Source: Streptomyces prunicolor NBRC 13075 (GTDB taxonomy: Bacteria; Actinomycetota; Actinomycetes; Streptomycetales; Streptomycetaceae). From it: 45,469 nucleotides of DNA. Below the pieces are notes generated by a model. That model worked only from the letters and a program-made list of their open reading frames with translations. It made no database searches and was not told the DNA's origin. Below, piece by piece: positions 17,210-24,664 of the stretch (within the stretch, counting starts at the first letter, position 1; the number at the start of each line of letters is the position of its first letter). The stretch covers positions 1 through 45,469 of the forward strand of contig NZ_BARF01000126.1 in assembly GCF_000367365.1 (NCBI RefSeq), in the 5' to 3' direction. Both the position numbers and the translations under genes were made by a program.

Positions 17210-18079
17210 GTGGCTGAGGATGCCCTGAAGAGTCGTCGGCTGAGCGAACTGCGTGAGTTCCTGATGAGCCGCCGCGCCCGGGTCTCCCCGGCCGAGGCGG
17301 GGCTGCCGGACGGTGGGGCGCGGCGCCGTACACCGGGGCTACGGCGGGAAGAGGTCGCCGTGCTCGCGGGGGTGGGCGCGTCCTGGTACCAGTGGCTGGA
17401 GCAGGGGCGGGACATCTCCGTGTCGCCGCAGGTCCTCGACTCCGTCGCCCGGGTGCTGCGGCTGAGCAACGCCGAGCGGCGGCATCTGTACGTCCTGGCC
17501 GGGCTGAACCCGCCCGCGGCCGAACCCGCCGCCGATCACGGGTGTGAGGGCATGCGGCGGCTCATCGACGCGTGGATGCCGTTTCCGGCGCACATCATGG
17601 ACCGCTACTACAACTGCGTGATGTACAACGACGCGGCCGGCTGGGTGCTCGGTATGCGACCCGAGAACACGCAGAACTGCCTCGTCGACTTCTTCACCGA
17701 TCCGCTCTACCGGGCCCGTTCGCAGAGTTGGGAGCGGAACGCGCGGACCGTCGTCGCGCAGTTCCGGGCGGCGTGCGCGGACCGGCCCGATGACGAGGGC
17801 TTGCAGGCGGTGCTGGCCGAACTGGCCTCCGTGAGCCCGGAGTTCAGTGCGTTGTGGGCGCGGCGGGACATTCTGGACGCGGGTGTGGTCCGTAAGGAGT
17901 TGGATCATCCGCTAGTCGGGTTGCTGTGTGTCGAGTCGACGGCGTTGAAGGTGCCGGCGCGGCCCGATCTCACGATCGTGCTGCACACGCCGTTGGACGA
18001 GGCGAACACGGTGGGGAAGCTGGAGTGGCTGGCCTCGCCGGAGGGGCGGCGGGGGGCGATGTACCCCGTGGCGGGATAG
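17210..18079 (+). CDS. XRE family regulator with MmyB-like ligand-binding domain
   Basis: 289 residues from GTG 17210, which has GGGGGA 7-8 bases upstream; GTG 17204 is in frame but too close to that site. The N-terminal helix-turn-helix (about 15-85) contains the R-R-T-P-G-L-R-R-E-E-V-A-V-L-A-G-V motif and W-Y-Q-W-L-E-Q-G-R. The C-terminal half (about 105-285) is the MmyB-like domain with the typical H-P-L-V-G-L-L and T-I-V-L-H-T-P segments. It is the first of three such regulators in the window (also at 24665 and 41643), each beside an apparent target gene. Confidence 0.9.
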   Translation: MAEDALKSRRLSELREFLMSRRARVSPAEAGLPDGGARRRTPGLRREEVAVLAGVGASWYQWLEQGRDISVSPQVLDSVARVLRLSNAERRHLYVLAGLNPPAAEPAADHGCEGMRRLIDAWMPFPAHIMDRYYNCVMYNDAAGWVLGMRPENTQNCLVDFFTDPLYRARSQSWERNARTVVAQFRAACADRPDDEGLQAVLAELASVSPEFSALWARRDILDAGVVRKELDHPLVGLLCVESTALKVPARPDLTIVLHTPLDEANTVGKLEWLASPEGRRGAMYPVAG

Positions 18080-18107
18080 CGCCGGTACTTCTTCGTATGC
18101 TCTGGTC

Positions 18108-18461
18108 ATGACCGACAGCAGCGCGCTTGATCCCGAGGACCGCAAGATCGTCACCCTGGCCCGTTCGGCTCGGGCCCGTAATGGTGTACCGGAGGGTGCC
18201 GCTGTGCGGGATGAGACCGGGCGTACGTATGTCGCCGGAACGGTTGCTCTTGAGTCGCTGAAGTTGAGCGCGTTGCAGACGGCGGTGGCCATGGCTGTGG
18301 CGTCGGGGGCGAAGTCCTTGGAGGCGGCGGCGGTTGTGACGGCGGCGGAGTCCGTGGCTGCGGAGGATCTGGCGGCTGTACGGGATCTGGGTGGGCCGGA
18401 GACGCCCGTGCTGGTGGCTGGGCCGGACGGGGTTGTTCACCTTACGGTGACCGCCGGTTGA
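18108..18461 (+). CDS. Cytidine-deaminase-like protein lacking catalytic residues
   Basis: 117 residues, aligning by shape and length with small tetrameric cytidine deaminases (V-P-E-G-A-A-V at the usual A-A-L position, then a helix and central strands). It has no cysteine at all and only one histidine, near the C-terminus, so the zinc ligands C/H-x-E and P-C-x-x-C are absent and it cannot be a zinc deaminase. Streptomycete genomes often carry such a gene near the CBS/CorC gene and call it cytidine deaminase; that name is misleading. Its real role is unknown and may be structural or regulatory. Confidence 0.65.
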   Translation: MTDSSALDPEDRKIVTLARSARARNGVPEGAAVRDETGRTYVAGTVALESLKLSALQTAVAMAVASGAKSLEAAAVVTAAESVAAEDLAAVRDLGGPETPVLVAGPDGVVHLTVTAG

Positions 18462-18685
18462 GGCGCTCCCCAGCAACTGACAGGAACCGTGTCCGGAAGT
18501 AACCCGTCCGGATTTCGCCCTTGCTCTCCCCCCGTCTCCCGCGCATCAATGGAACCGTAAGTTCCGACGGACCGTCAGATTCTCGCTCGCGTGGCGCACC
18601 GCACCGCGTCCGTGAGGGGGCTCTGAGGTTTTTCTTCCGTCCGTCCCCACATGGCATTCCCAGACACGGGAAGGGAACCAGACCC

Positions 18686-19171
18686 ATGAAAGGCACGCTG
18701 AGAAGCAAGCGGATCGGTACCGGTGCGGCACTGGTGACGGGGGTCCTCGCGGCCGTCTCGCTGGCGTTCGCGCCCGCCGCGCTCGCCGTCACTCCCCAGA
18801 CGGCGACGATCACCGCGGACTGCGGCATCTTCGGCGGCGGCGCGGCCACGCTCACCGCCACCCAGGACGGCACCGCGGCCACGGTCACCATCACCTCCTC
18901 CATCACGGCGCCACTCGCCCTGTCGGCCGACTCGATCTCTTCCACCTTCACGTTCGAGAACGCGAGCGGTGGCACCACCGTCTTCAGCGGCACGAAGAAC
19001 CCGGCCATGGCGACCGGCGACGCCGTCACCGTCGGTCCCCTCGACGGCACTGTGGCCTCCGGCGACAGCCTGGAGGCGTACGGCGGGTCGCTGCAGATGA
19101 CGATCTTCGGGATCGCCGTCACGTGCACGGCCACCGGACCGCAGTCGCCGGGTCCGTTCGTGTTCGACTGA
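18686..19171 (+). CDS. Small secreted protein, function unknown
   Basis: 161 residues. Basic start M-K-G-T-L-R-S-K-R, hydrophobic core A-A-L-V-T-G-V-L-A-A-V-S-L-A-F, and a likely signal peptidase site after A-L-A (residue about 33). The mature part is Thr/Ser/Gly/Ala-rich, predicted all-beta, with two cysteines that could form a disulphide. ATG 18686 has GGGAAGGGAA upstream. No catalytic motif is seen. Position and composition suggest an accessory to the WxL-like surface genes that follow, though a strong terminator separates them. Confidence 0.75.
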   Translation: MKGTLRSKRIGTGAALVTGVLAAVSLAFAPAALAVTPQTATITADCGIFGGGAATLTATQDGTAATVTITSSITAPLALSADSISSTFTFENASGGTTVFSGTKNPAMATGDAVTVGPLDGTVASGDSLEAYGGSLQMTIFGIAVTCTATGPQSPGPFVFD

Positions 19172-19225
19172 GAAGTCGCCTGAGGAGTCGGCTGGGAAGT
19201 CGGCTGAGGAGGCGCCTGAGAATTC
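19166..19225. repeat. Five tandem 12-bp repeats over the stop codon
   Basis: Five copies, approximate consensus GSCTGAGRAGTC: 19166-19177, 19178-19189, 19190-19201, 19202-19213, 19214-19225, each differing by one to three bases. The array starts inside the last codons of the secreted-protein gene, includes its TGA, and ends 16 bases before the terminator. Confidence 0.7.
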
Positions 19226-19241
19226 CCCCCACGGGCTCAAC

Positions 19242-19281
19242 TGGGCCGTCGGTTCCCGCTGTTGCGGGAACTGACGGCCCA
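19242..19281 (+). terminator. Strong rho-independent terminator
   Basis: 18-bp stem (19242-19259 with 19264-19281), complete but for one G-T wobble, loop TGTT, followed by TCAGTTTGTTT. It ends the 18686 transcript and separates it from the WxL-like pair. Confidence 0.85.
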
Positions 19282-19390
19282 TCAGTTTGTTTCACCGTGT
19301 CCATTGACTTCTCACGCGATCCCCACATCAATGCCCCCTGTGGGCGCAGACGAGCCGCTGCGCCCATCGTCCTCAGGAGGGGGCACAGCC

Positions 19391-20707
19391 ATGGCTACGA
19401 CATTCCGAAGACGCCGTTGGGCGTCGTTGCTCGGGGTGACCGCGCTCGCGGTCGCCACGGGCGGTGCGCTGGCCTGTCCGGCCGGTGCGTCCACGAACGT
19501 GGACTTCGCCACGCACTGCATCCCGCCGGCGATCGCGGGCATCCCGCCCATCGACGGCACCACGACCGCCGCGATCACGGTGGACAACACCGCGCCGAAG
19601 GTCGGCGACACCGTCACCGTGACGTACACGGTGGTCAAGCCCGCCGCCAGCAACCCCACCGCCATCGCCCTGCCCGCCGACATCATGACGCCCACCGGGA
19701 AGGTCACCCTCGGCGGTGCCCAGACCGGCAGCCTCACGGTGGCCGGGCCCAAGAAGAACGACCCGGTGCCGGGCAACGGCGCCTTCCCGTCGTTCTCCAT
19801 GACCGGCACCTTCACGGTCACCACCCCGGGCGCGATCACCCTCTCGCCCGGCGACTACAACATCCACACCAGCTACATCCTGGAGCTGGACACCCCCTGC
19901 ACGGTGACGAACCCGCCGGCCCCGGTCTCCGAGACCGTCACCGCGACCGCCACCGTTCCGGTCAACACCCGTGCGATCAGCCTGGGTTCGGCCTCCGGGA
20001 ATGCCGGTGACAGCGTCACCGTGACCGGCAGCAACTTCACCCCGGGTGCCACCGTGACCCTGGCCGGACGCTCCGGCACCGCCCAGACCGCGGACACGGC
20101 GACCGTCACGGCCAGTGCGAGTGGTGCCATCAGTGGTTCGCTCGTCGTCAACGACAAGACGACCACCGGGGTCGTCGCTTACGAGGGCAGTGCGTGGACC
20201 GATGACCTGGGGGCCGGGCCGGCCGCCTACGTCGTCAACGACACCACGCCCGTTCCGCCGGGGAGTCAGAGGCTGACGACCACCGTCAAGGCGGGCACGC
20301 TGTCGATGGCCCAGGCCGGGGACGCCGTGGGCCTCTCCGCCGTCGACTTCGGCAAGGGCGGTGCCTCCACGGGCGCCCTGAACACGGTGACGGTCCAGGA
20401 CTTCCGCGGCGGACCCGCGGGCTGGTCCCTGACCGGCAAGGTCACCGACTTCACCGGTCCCGGCGCCAAGATCGATGCCGGGGCGCTGAGTTGGACACCC
20501 GCCTGCGCCACCAAGGCGGGCAGCCCGAGCACGTGTGTCGCCGGTTCGGCGGGCACGGTGGGCAGTTCGGGAGCGACGCTCGCGTCCACACCCGACGGCA
20601 CGCTCACCGGCGGGCAGTTCACCGTCGACGCCGGACTCTCCCTGAACGTACCGGCGTTCACGCCTCCGGGCTCGTACTCCGGTGTGCTCACGCTGACGCT
20701 CACCTGA
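19391..20707 (+). CDS. Secreted WxL-like surface protein
   Basis: 438 residues. An N-terminal signal peptide (R-R-R-R-W then hydrophobic core, cleavage near A-G-A-S, about residue 36) is followed by a beta-rich region (about 40-195), an IPT-like segment (about 200-290: S-G-N-A-G-D-S-V-T-V-T-G-S-N-F-T-P-G-A), and a C-terminal domain resembling WxL. In that domain, Q-D-F-R-G-G-P-A-G-W-S-L is followed by a second Trp in L-S-W-T-P and a terminal G-S-Y-S-G-V-L-T-L-T-L-T strand. ATG 19391 has AGGAGGGGG upstream. It is paired with the DUF916 gene 77 bp downstream, as in Firmicute WxL operons; WxL domains bind peptidoglycan there. The WxL label rests on motif reading. Confidence 0.7.
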   Translation: MATTFRRRRWASLLGVTALAVATGGALACPAGASTNVDFATHCIPPAIAGIPPIDGTTTAAITVDNTAPKVGDTVTVTYTVVKPAASNPTAIALPADIMTPTGKVTLGGAQTGSLTVAGPKKNDPVPGNGAFPSFSMTGTFTVTTPGAITLSPGDYNIHTSYILELDTPCTVTNPPAPVSETVTATATVPVNTRAISLGSASGNAGDSVTVTGSNFTPGATVTLAGRSGTAQTADTATVTASASGAISGSLVVNDKTTTGVVAYEGSAWTDDLGAGPAAYVVNDTTPVPPGSQRLTTTVKAGTLSMAQAGDAVGLSAVDFGKGGASTGALNTVTVQDFRGGPAGWSLTGKVTDFTGPGAKIDAGALSWTPACATKAGSPSTCVAGSAGTVGSSGATLASTPDGTLTGGQFTVDAGLSLNVPAFTPPGSYSGVLTLTLT

Positions 20708-20783
20708 CCGTCCCACTCATTTCCGGTGGCCGGGCGCTCGCACCCGCCCGACCGCCACACCTCGTCCGTGGGGGTCCGCACCC

Positions 20784-21818
20784 ATGCGCAAGCTGTACGT
20801 CCTCCTCCTGAGCCTCTGCCTCGGCCTCTGTTTTGGCTGTTTTGGAGTGCTCGCCGCGCCCTCCGCCCACGCGGCGGACAACGGCAGTTGGTCCGTGTAC
20901 CCGGCCGCCTCGCAAGTCGCCGCGCGACCGTACTTCTACCTCTCCGCCGACCCCGGCCAGACCATCCAGGACAAGGTCGTCGTCGCCAACAAGACGGCCG
21001 AGCCGCTGACTTTCCGGCTGTACGCGGCCGATGCCTACAACACCGCGCGTGACGGCGGGTTCGCCGTGCGGACGGTGACGGAGACGATGCACGGGGTGGG
21101 CGCGTGGGCGAAGCCCGCGAAAACCCGGGTAACTGTGCCCGCCCACAAGACAGTTGCCGTGCCGTTCACCCTGCACGTGCCTGAAGGGGCCGAACCGGGC
21201 GACCACCCGGGCGCGTTGGTCGCCCTCGACGAACGCGTCGACAAGGGCGACGGCTCGCTCGCCCTCGGTGTGCAGCGGGCCGTCGGCGCCCGCGTGTACC
21301 TGCGGGTGAGCGGCCCTACGCTGCCCGCACTCGCCGTCGAGCACGTCCACGTGTCCCACCACCAGCCGCTGGTACCGGGGTTGGGGGACAGCGACGCGAC
21401 GATCTCCTACACGCTGCACAACACCGGCAACGTCACCCTCGATCCGAAGGTGACGTTGAAGGCGCAGGGTCTCTTCGGCCGTACGTTGTTGTCGCGCGGA
21501 CTGACCAGGATTCCCGCCGAGTTGCTGCCGGGGCAGCGCGTGAAGCTGAGCGAGCCGTGGAAGGGGTCGCCCCAACTCGACTGGGGGGACATCACGTTGA
21601 CCGCGAGCGCGCCGGGCACGAAGCAGTCGGCGAGCGCGTCGTTCTTCGCGCTGCCGTGGCTCGCGGCGGCGCTGCTGCTCGCGGTCGGGTTCGTCGGGGG
21701 AGTGCTGGCGGTCAGAGCGCGTCGGGGCCGCGTTCGCCCGTCCGAACCCGTACGACCGTCTCGACCGGCATCGACCACACCTTCCCGTCCCCGATCTTCC
21801 CCGTCTGCGCGGCCTTGA
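20784..21818 (+). CDS. DUF916 (WxL-interacting protein-like) membrane-anchored protein
   Basis: 344 residues. The signal peptide ends near A-H-A-A (about 32). The DUF916-type peptidoglycan-binding domain (about 35-150) shows the family pattern W-S-V-Y-P-A, Y-F-Y-L-S-A-D-P-G-Q-T and V-V-V-A-N-K-T. An Ig-like second domain (about 160-280) is followed by one transmembrane helix (about 290-310, L-P-W-L-A-A-A-L-L-L-A-V-G-F) and a basic Arg/Pro/Ser cytoplasmic tail. Such proteins hold WxL proteins at the cell wall in Firmicutes. The last 107 bp, encoding the tail, overlap the convergent glnK gene. Confidence 0.8.
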   Translation: MRKLYVLLLSLCLGLCFGCFGVLAAPSAHAADNGSWSVYPAASQVAARPYFYLSADPGQTIQDKVVVANKTAEPLTFRLYAADAYNTARDGGFAVRTVTETMHGVGAWAKPAKTRVTVPAHKTVAVPFTLHVPEGAEPGDHPGALVALDERVDKGDGSLALGVQRAVGARVYLRVSGPTLPALAVEHVHVSHHQPLVPGLGDSDATISYTLHNTGNVTLDPKVTLKAQGLFGRTLLSRGLTRIPAELLPGQRVKLSEPWKGSPQLDWGDITLTASAPGTKQSASASFFALPWLAAALLLAVGFVGGVLAVRARRGRVRPSEPVRPSRPASTTPSRPRSSPSARP

Positions 21819-22050
21819 CGATCGCGTCGATCACGGCGTCCGAGTCCGCGTCGTCGACGACGACCTCGATCCGCACCTTGGGCACGAGGTCGACCTGGTA
21901 CTCGGCGCCGCGGTACACCTCGGTGTGGCCGCGCTGCCGGCCGTAGCCGCTGGCCTCGGTGACGGTCAGGCCGTGCACGCCGAGCTCCTGGAGCGCCGTC
22001 TTGACCTCGTCGAGGCGGTACGGCTTGACGATCGCGGTGATGAGCTTCAT
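21712..22050 (-). CDS. glnK: PII nitrogen regulatory protein
   Basis: 112 residues, the standard PII length. It is a trimeric sensor of 2-oxoglutarate, ATP and ADP that binds and blocks AmtB. T-loop Y51 (the residue modified by GlnD, adenylylated in Streptomyces) is in E-V-Y-R-G-A-E-Y. The B-loop region reads T-G-K-I-G-D-G-K. The start overlaps the amtB stop (ATGA), so the pair is coupled. Usually glnD follows; here the next gene is the convergent DUF916 gene, which overlaps glnK by 107 bp. Confidence 0.95.
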   Translation of the reverse strand: MKLITAIVKPYRLDEVKTALQELGVHGLTVTEASGYGRQRGHTEVYRGAEYQVDLVPKVRIEVVVDDADSDAVIDAIVKAAQTGKIGDGKVWSMPVETVVRVRTGERGPDAL

Positions 22051-23402
22051 GCCTGGGACTTGACCTTCTGAAGGGAGGGGAGGGATGCGCCGACCGGGGC
22101 TCCGTGGCCCAGGACGCCGTGATCGTATGCGGTCTCGGCGTGCACCGTAAGGTCAAGACCCGTCTGCTCCTGCTCCTCGCTCGCCCGCAGGCCCATCAGC
22201 CGGTCGAGCAGCTTGCCGATGCCGTACGTCACGAGGAACGCGTACGCCCCTACGGCGACCACGGCCACCAGCTGCTTGCCGAGCTGGGCGAGCCCGCCGC
22301 CGTAGAGGAGGCCGTCCGTCTTTCCGGTCAGTTCGGTGGTGGCGAAGACGCCGATCAGGAGGGTGCCGATGATGCCGCCGACCAGGTGGACGCCGACGAC
22401 GTCGAGCGAGTCGTCGTAGTTCAGCTTGAACTTCCAGCCGACCGCGTACGAGCAGACGGCACCGGCGGCGAGGCCGATGCCGAGTGCGCCGAGGAGCGAG
22501 ACCGAGCCGCAGGACGGGGTGATCGCGACCAGGCCCGCGACCGCGCCCGAGGCCGCGCCCAGGGTCGTCGGGTGGCCGTCGCGCTTCTGCTCGACGAAGA
22601 GCCAGCCGAGGAGGCCGGTGCAGCCGGCGGTGAGGGTGTTGAGGAAGGCCGCGGCGGCGAGGCCGTTGGCGCCGAGCGCGGAACCGGCGTTGAAGCCGAA
22701 CCAGCCGAACCAGAGCAGGCCCGCGCCGAGCATCACCATGGGGAGGTTGTGCGGGCGCATGGCGTCTTTCTTGAAGCCGAGACGGGGGCCGACCACCAGG
22801 CACAGGGCCAGACCCGAGGCGCCCGAGGTGATCTCGACCGGGAGGCCGCCCGCGAAGTCGAGGGCGCCGAGGCGCGTCGCGATCCAGCCGCCCGGGCCCC
22901 ATACCCAGTGCGCGACGGGAACGTATACGAGGAGCGCCCAGACGGGGACGAAGACCAGCCACGCCCCGAACCGGACCCGGTCGGCCACCGCGCCGCTGAT
23001 CAGGGCCGCGGTGATGATCGCGAAGGTGAGCTGGAAGGTGGCGAAGAGGAGGGTGGGGACGGTGCCGTGGACGGAGTTCGGGCCCAGGCCGGCCATGCCG
23101 GCGTGCTTCAGGCCGCCGATGAGTCCGCCGCCGATGTCGTCGCCGAAGGCGAGGGAGTATCCGGCGGTCAGCCAGACCACCGTGACCAGGGCGATCGACA
23201 CGAAGCTCATCATCAGCATGTTGAGGACACTCTTCGTGCGGACCATGCCGCCGTAGAAGAGGGCCAGGCCCGGGGTCATCAGCAGGACGAGGGCGGTGGC
23301 GGCGAGCAGCCAGGCGGTGTCGCCGGTGTCGATGCGGCCGTCGGCCAGTGCGGCAGCTTTGGTGACGGCATCGGTGACGGCTTCGGTGGCGGCGAGGGGC
23401 AC
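22047..23402 (-). CDS. amtB: Ammonium transporter
   Basis: 451 residues, Amt/Mep family, about 11 transmembrane helices, trimeric ammonium channel in the cytoplasmic membrane. The twin pore histidines are recognisable in V-A-H-W-V-W-G-P-G-G-W and V-V-G-V-H-L-V-G-G. The start chosen is GTG 23402, with GGAG 6 bases upstream; TTG 23414 in frame would add four residues and overlap that site. Coupled to glnK. A GlnR-type box lies 48 bp upstream, so nitrogen-limitation control is likely. Confidence 0.92.
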   Translation of the reverse strand: MPLAATEAVTDAVTKAAALADGRIDTGDTAWLLAATALVLLMTPGLALFYGGMVRTKSVLNMLMMSFVSIALVTVVWLTAGYSLAFGDDIGGGLIGGLKHAGMAGLGPNSVHGTVPTLLFATFQLTFAIITAALISGAVADRVRFGAWLVFVPVWALLVYVPVAHWVWGPGGWIATRLGALDFAGGLPVEITSGASGLALCLVVGPRLGFKKDAMRPHNLPMVMLGAGLLWFGWFGFNAGSALGANGLAAAAFLNTLTAGCTGLLGWLFVEQKRDGHPTTLGAASGAVAGLVAITPSCGSVSLLGALGIGLAAGAVCSYAVGWKFKLNYDDSLDVVGVHLVGGIIGTLLIGVFATTELTGKTDGLLYGGGLAQLGKQLVAVVAVGAYAFLVTYGIGKLLDRLMGLRASEEQEQTGLDLTVHAETAYDHGVLGHGAPVGASLPSLQKVKSQA

Positions 23403-23449
23403 GGTCGTCTCCAACGGTGTGGGGGCTCGTCAGAGGGTCACCGGTGCTG

Positions 23450-23503
23450 GTTTCCGGTTGTGCACGGGGGTGTTTCCGTGATGTTTCGTTGCGGTGGGGT
23501 TAC
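23450..23503 (-). promoter_or_regulatory. Putative GlnR box of amtB-glnK
   Basis: Read on the minus strand, pentamers recur every 11 bases: GAAAC (23487-23483), GAAAC (23476-23472), GTGCA (23465-23461), GAAAC (23454-23450). Upstream lies GTAAC-N6-GCAAC (23503-23488). This fits the GlnR consensus gTnAC-n6-GaAAC repeated twice, with mismatches. Confidence 0.55.
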
Positions 23504-23576
23504 CGAAAGCTCACCGTGGTGGGCGCGGGTGGACTGTTGTGCGGCGGGAGCTTGTGGATCAGGGACAATGGGCGCC

Positions 23577-24536
23577 ATGAGCGTTCGTACCCCGTCATCC
23601 AAGCCGCCCGCGTCGTCGGAGCCTCCCCACCGCGCCGGCTTCGCCTGCTTCGTGGGCCGCCCCAACGCGGGCAAGTCCACCCTTACGAATGCTCTGGTCG
23701 GCCAGAAGGTGGCGATCACCGCCAACCAGCCGCAGACCACGCGGCACACGGTGCGGGGCATTGTCCACCGGCCGGACGCGCAGTTGATCCTGGTGGACAC
23801 GCCTGGGCTGCACAAGCCGCGCACGTTGCTCGGGCAGCGGCTGAACGACATCGTGCGTACGACGTGGGCCGAGGTCGACGTCATCGGTTTCTGCCTGCCG
23901 GCGAACGAGAAGCTCGGTCCGGGTGACCGTTTCATCGCGAAGGAACTGGCGTCCATCAAGAAGACGCCGAAGATCGCGATCGTTACGAAGACCGACCTGG
24001 TGGACTCGAAGACCCTTGCCGAGCAGTTGATCGCCATTGATCAGCTGGGCAAGGAGCTCGGGTTCGAGTGGGCGGAGATCGTGCCGGTGTCGGCGGTCGC
24101 GGACCAGCAGGTGGGTCTGCTTGCCGATCTGCTCATTCCGCTGCTGCCGGAGGGGCCGGCCCTTTACCCCGAGGGTGACCTCACCGATGAGCCCGAGCAG
24201 GTCATGATCGCGGAGTTGATCCGGGAGGCCGCGCTGGAGGGGGTTCGGGACGAGCTTCCGCACTCCATCGCCGTTGTGGTCGAGGAGATGCTGCCTCGCG
24301 AGGACCGGCCCGCCGACAAGCCGCTGCTCGACATCCATGCGTTCGTGTACATCGAGCGGCCCAGCCAGAAGGGCATCATCATCGGGCCGAAGGGTGCGCG
24401 GCTGAAGCAGGTCGGTATCAAGTCGCGTAAGCAGATCGAGGCGTTGCTGGGTACGCCGGTCTTTCTCGACCTGCATGTGAAGGTGGCGAAGGACTGGCAG
24501 CGGGATCCTCGGCAGTTGCGGAAGTTGGGGTTCTAG
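23577..24536 (+). CDS. era: GTPase Era
   Basis: 319 residues. Ribosome-assembly GTPase binding the 3' end of 16S rRNA. Shown by G1 G-R-P-N-A-G-K-S-T, G3 D-T-P-G-L-H-K-P, G4 T-K-T-D (the usual N-K-x-D has Thr at its first position) and G5 V-S-A, plus a C-terminal KH domain with G-P-K-G-A-R-L-K. ATG 23577 has AGGGA about 11 bases upstream; ATG 23568 is also in frame. Leftward reading in this DNA gives only shadow frames. Confidence 0.95.
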   Translation: MSVRTPSSKPPASSEPPHRAGFACFVGRPNAGKSTLTNALVGQKVAITANQPQTTRHTVRGIVHRPDAQLILVDTPGLHKPRTLLGQRLNDIVRTTWAEVDVIGFCLPANEKLGPGDRFIAKELASIKKTPKIAIVTKTDLVDSKTLAEQLIAIDQLGKELGFEWAEIVPVSAVADQQVGLLADLLIPLLPEGPALYPEGDLTDEPEQVMIAELIREAALEGVRDELPHSIAVVVEEMLPREDRPADKPLLDIHAFVYIERPSQKGIIIGPKGARLKQVGIKSRKQIEALLGTPVFLDLHVKVAKDWQRDPRQLRKLGF

Positions 24537-24555
24537 AGGGGGAGTTGGGGTTCTG

Positions 24556-24574
24556 GGGGGCTTTTCTCGCCCCC
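24556..24574 (+). terminator. Hairpin terminator of era
   Basis: GGGGGC (24556-24561) pairs with GCCCCC (24569-24574) around a loop of TTTTCTC, 20 bases past the era stop. Confidence 0.6.
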
Positions 24575-24598
24575 GCCGCCCCTACCCGTCCCATCCTT

Positions 24599-24635
24599 CT
24601 GGGCTCCGCCCCAGGCCCCGCTCCTCAAACGCCGG
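24599..24635. repeat. Second copy of the dispersed intergenic repeat
   Basis: The hairpin CTGGG/CCCAG (24599-24614) is followed by TCCTCAAACGCCGG (24622-24635), the exact reverse complement of the 14-mer at 6712-6725. It lies between the converging era and XRE genes, so it may act as a two-way terminator. Confidence 0.6.
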
Positions 24636-24664
24636 AGGGGCTGAATTGCCGTCGGCCGGGACTT

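Noticed and set aside
22104..23576. Long plus-strand extension upstream of era
   Set aside because: Antisense to amtB; Glu/Asp/Arg/Gly-rich shadow. Era's own motifs begin near 23577.
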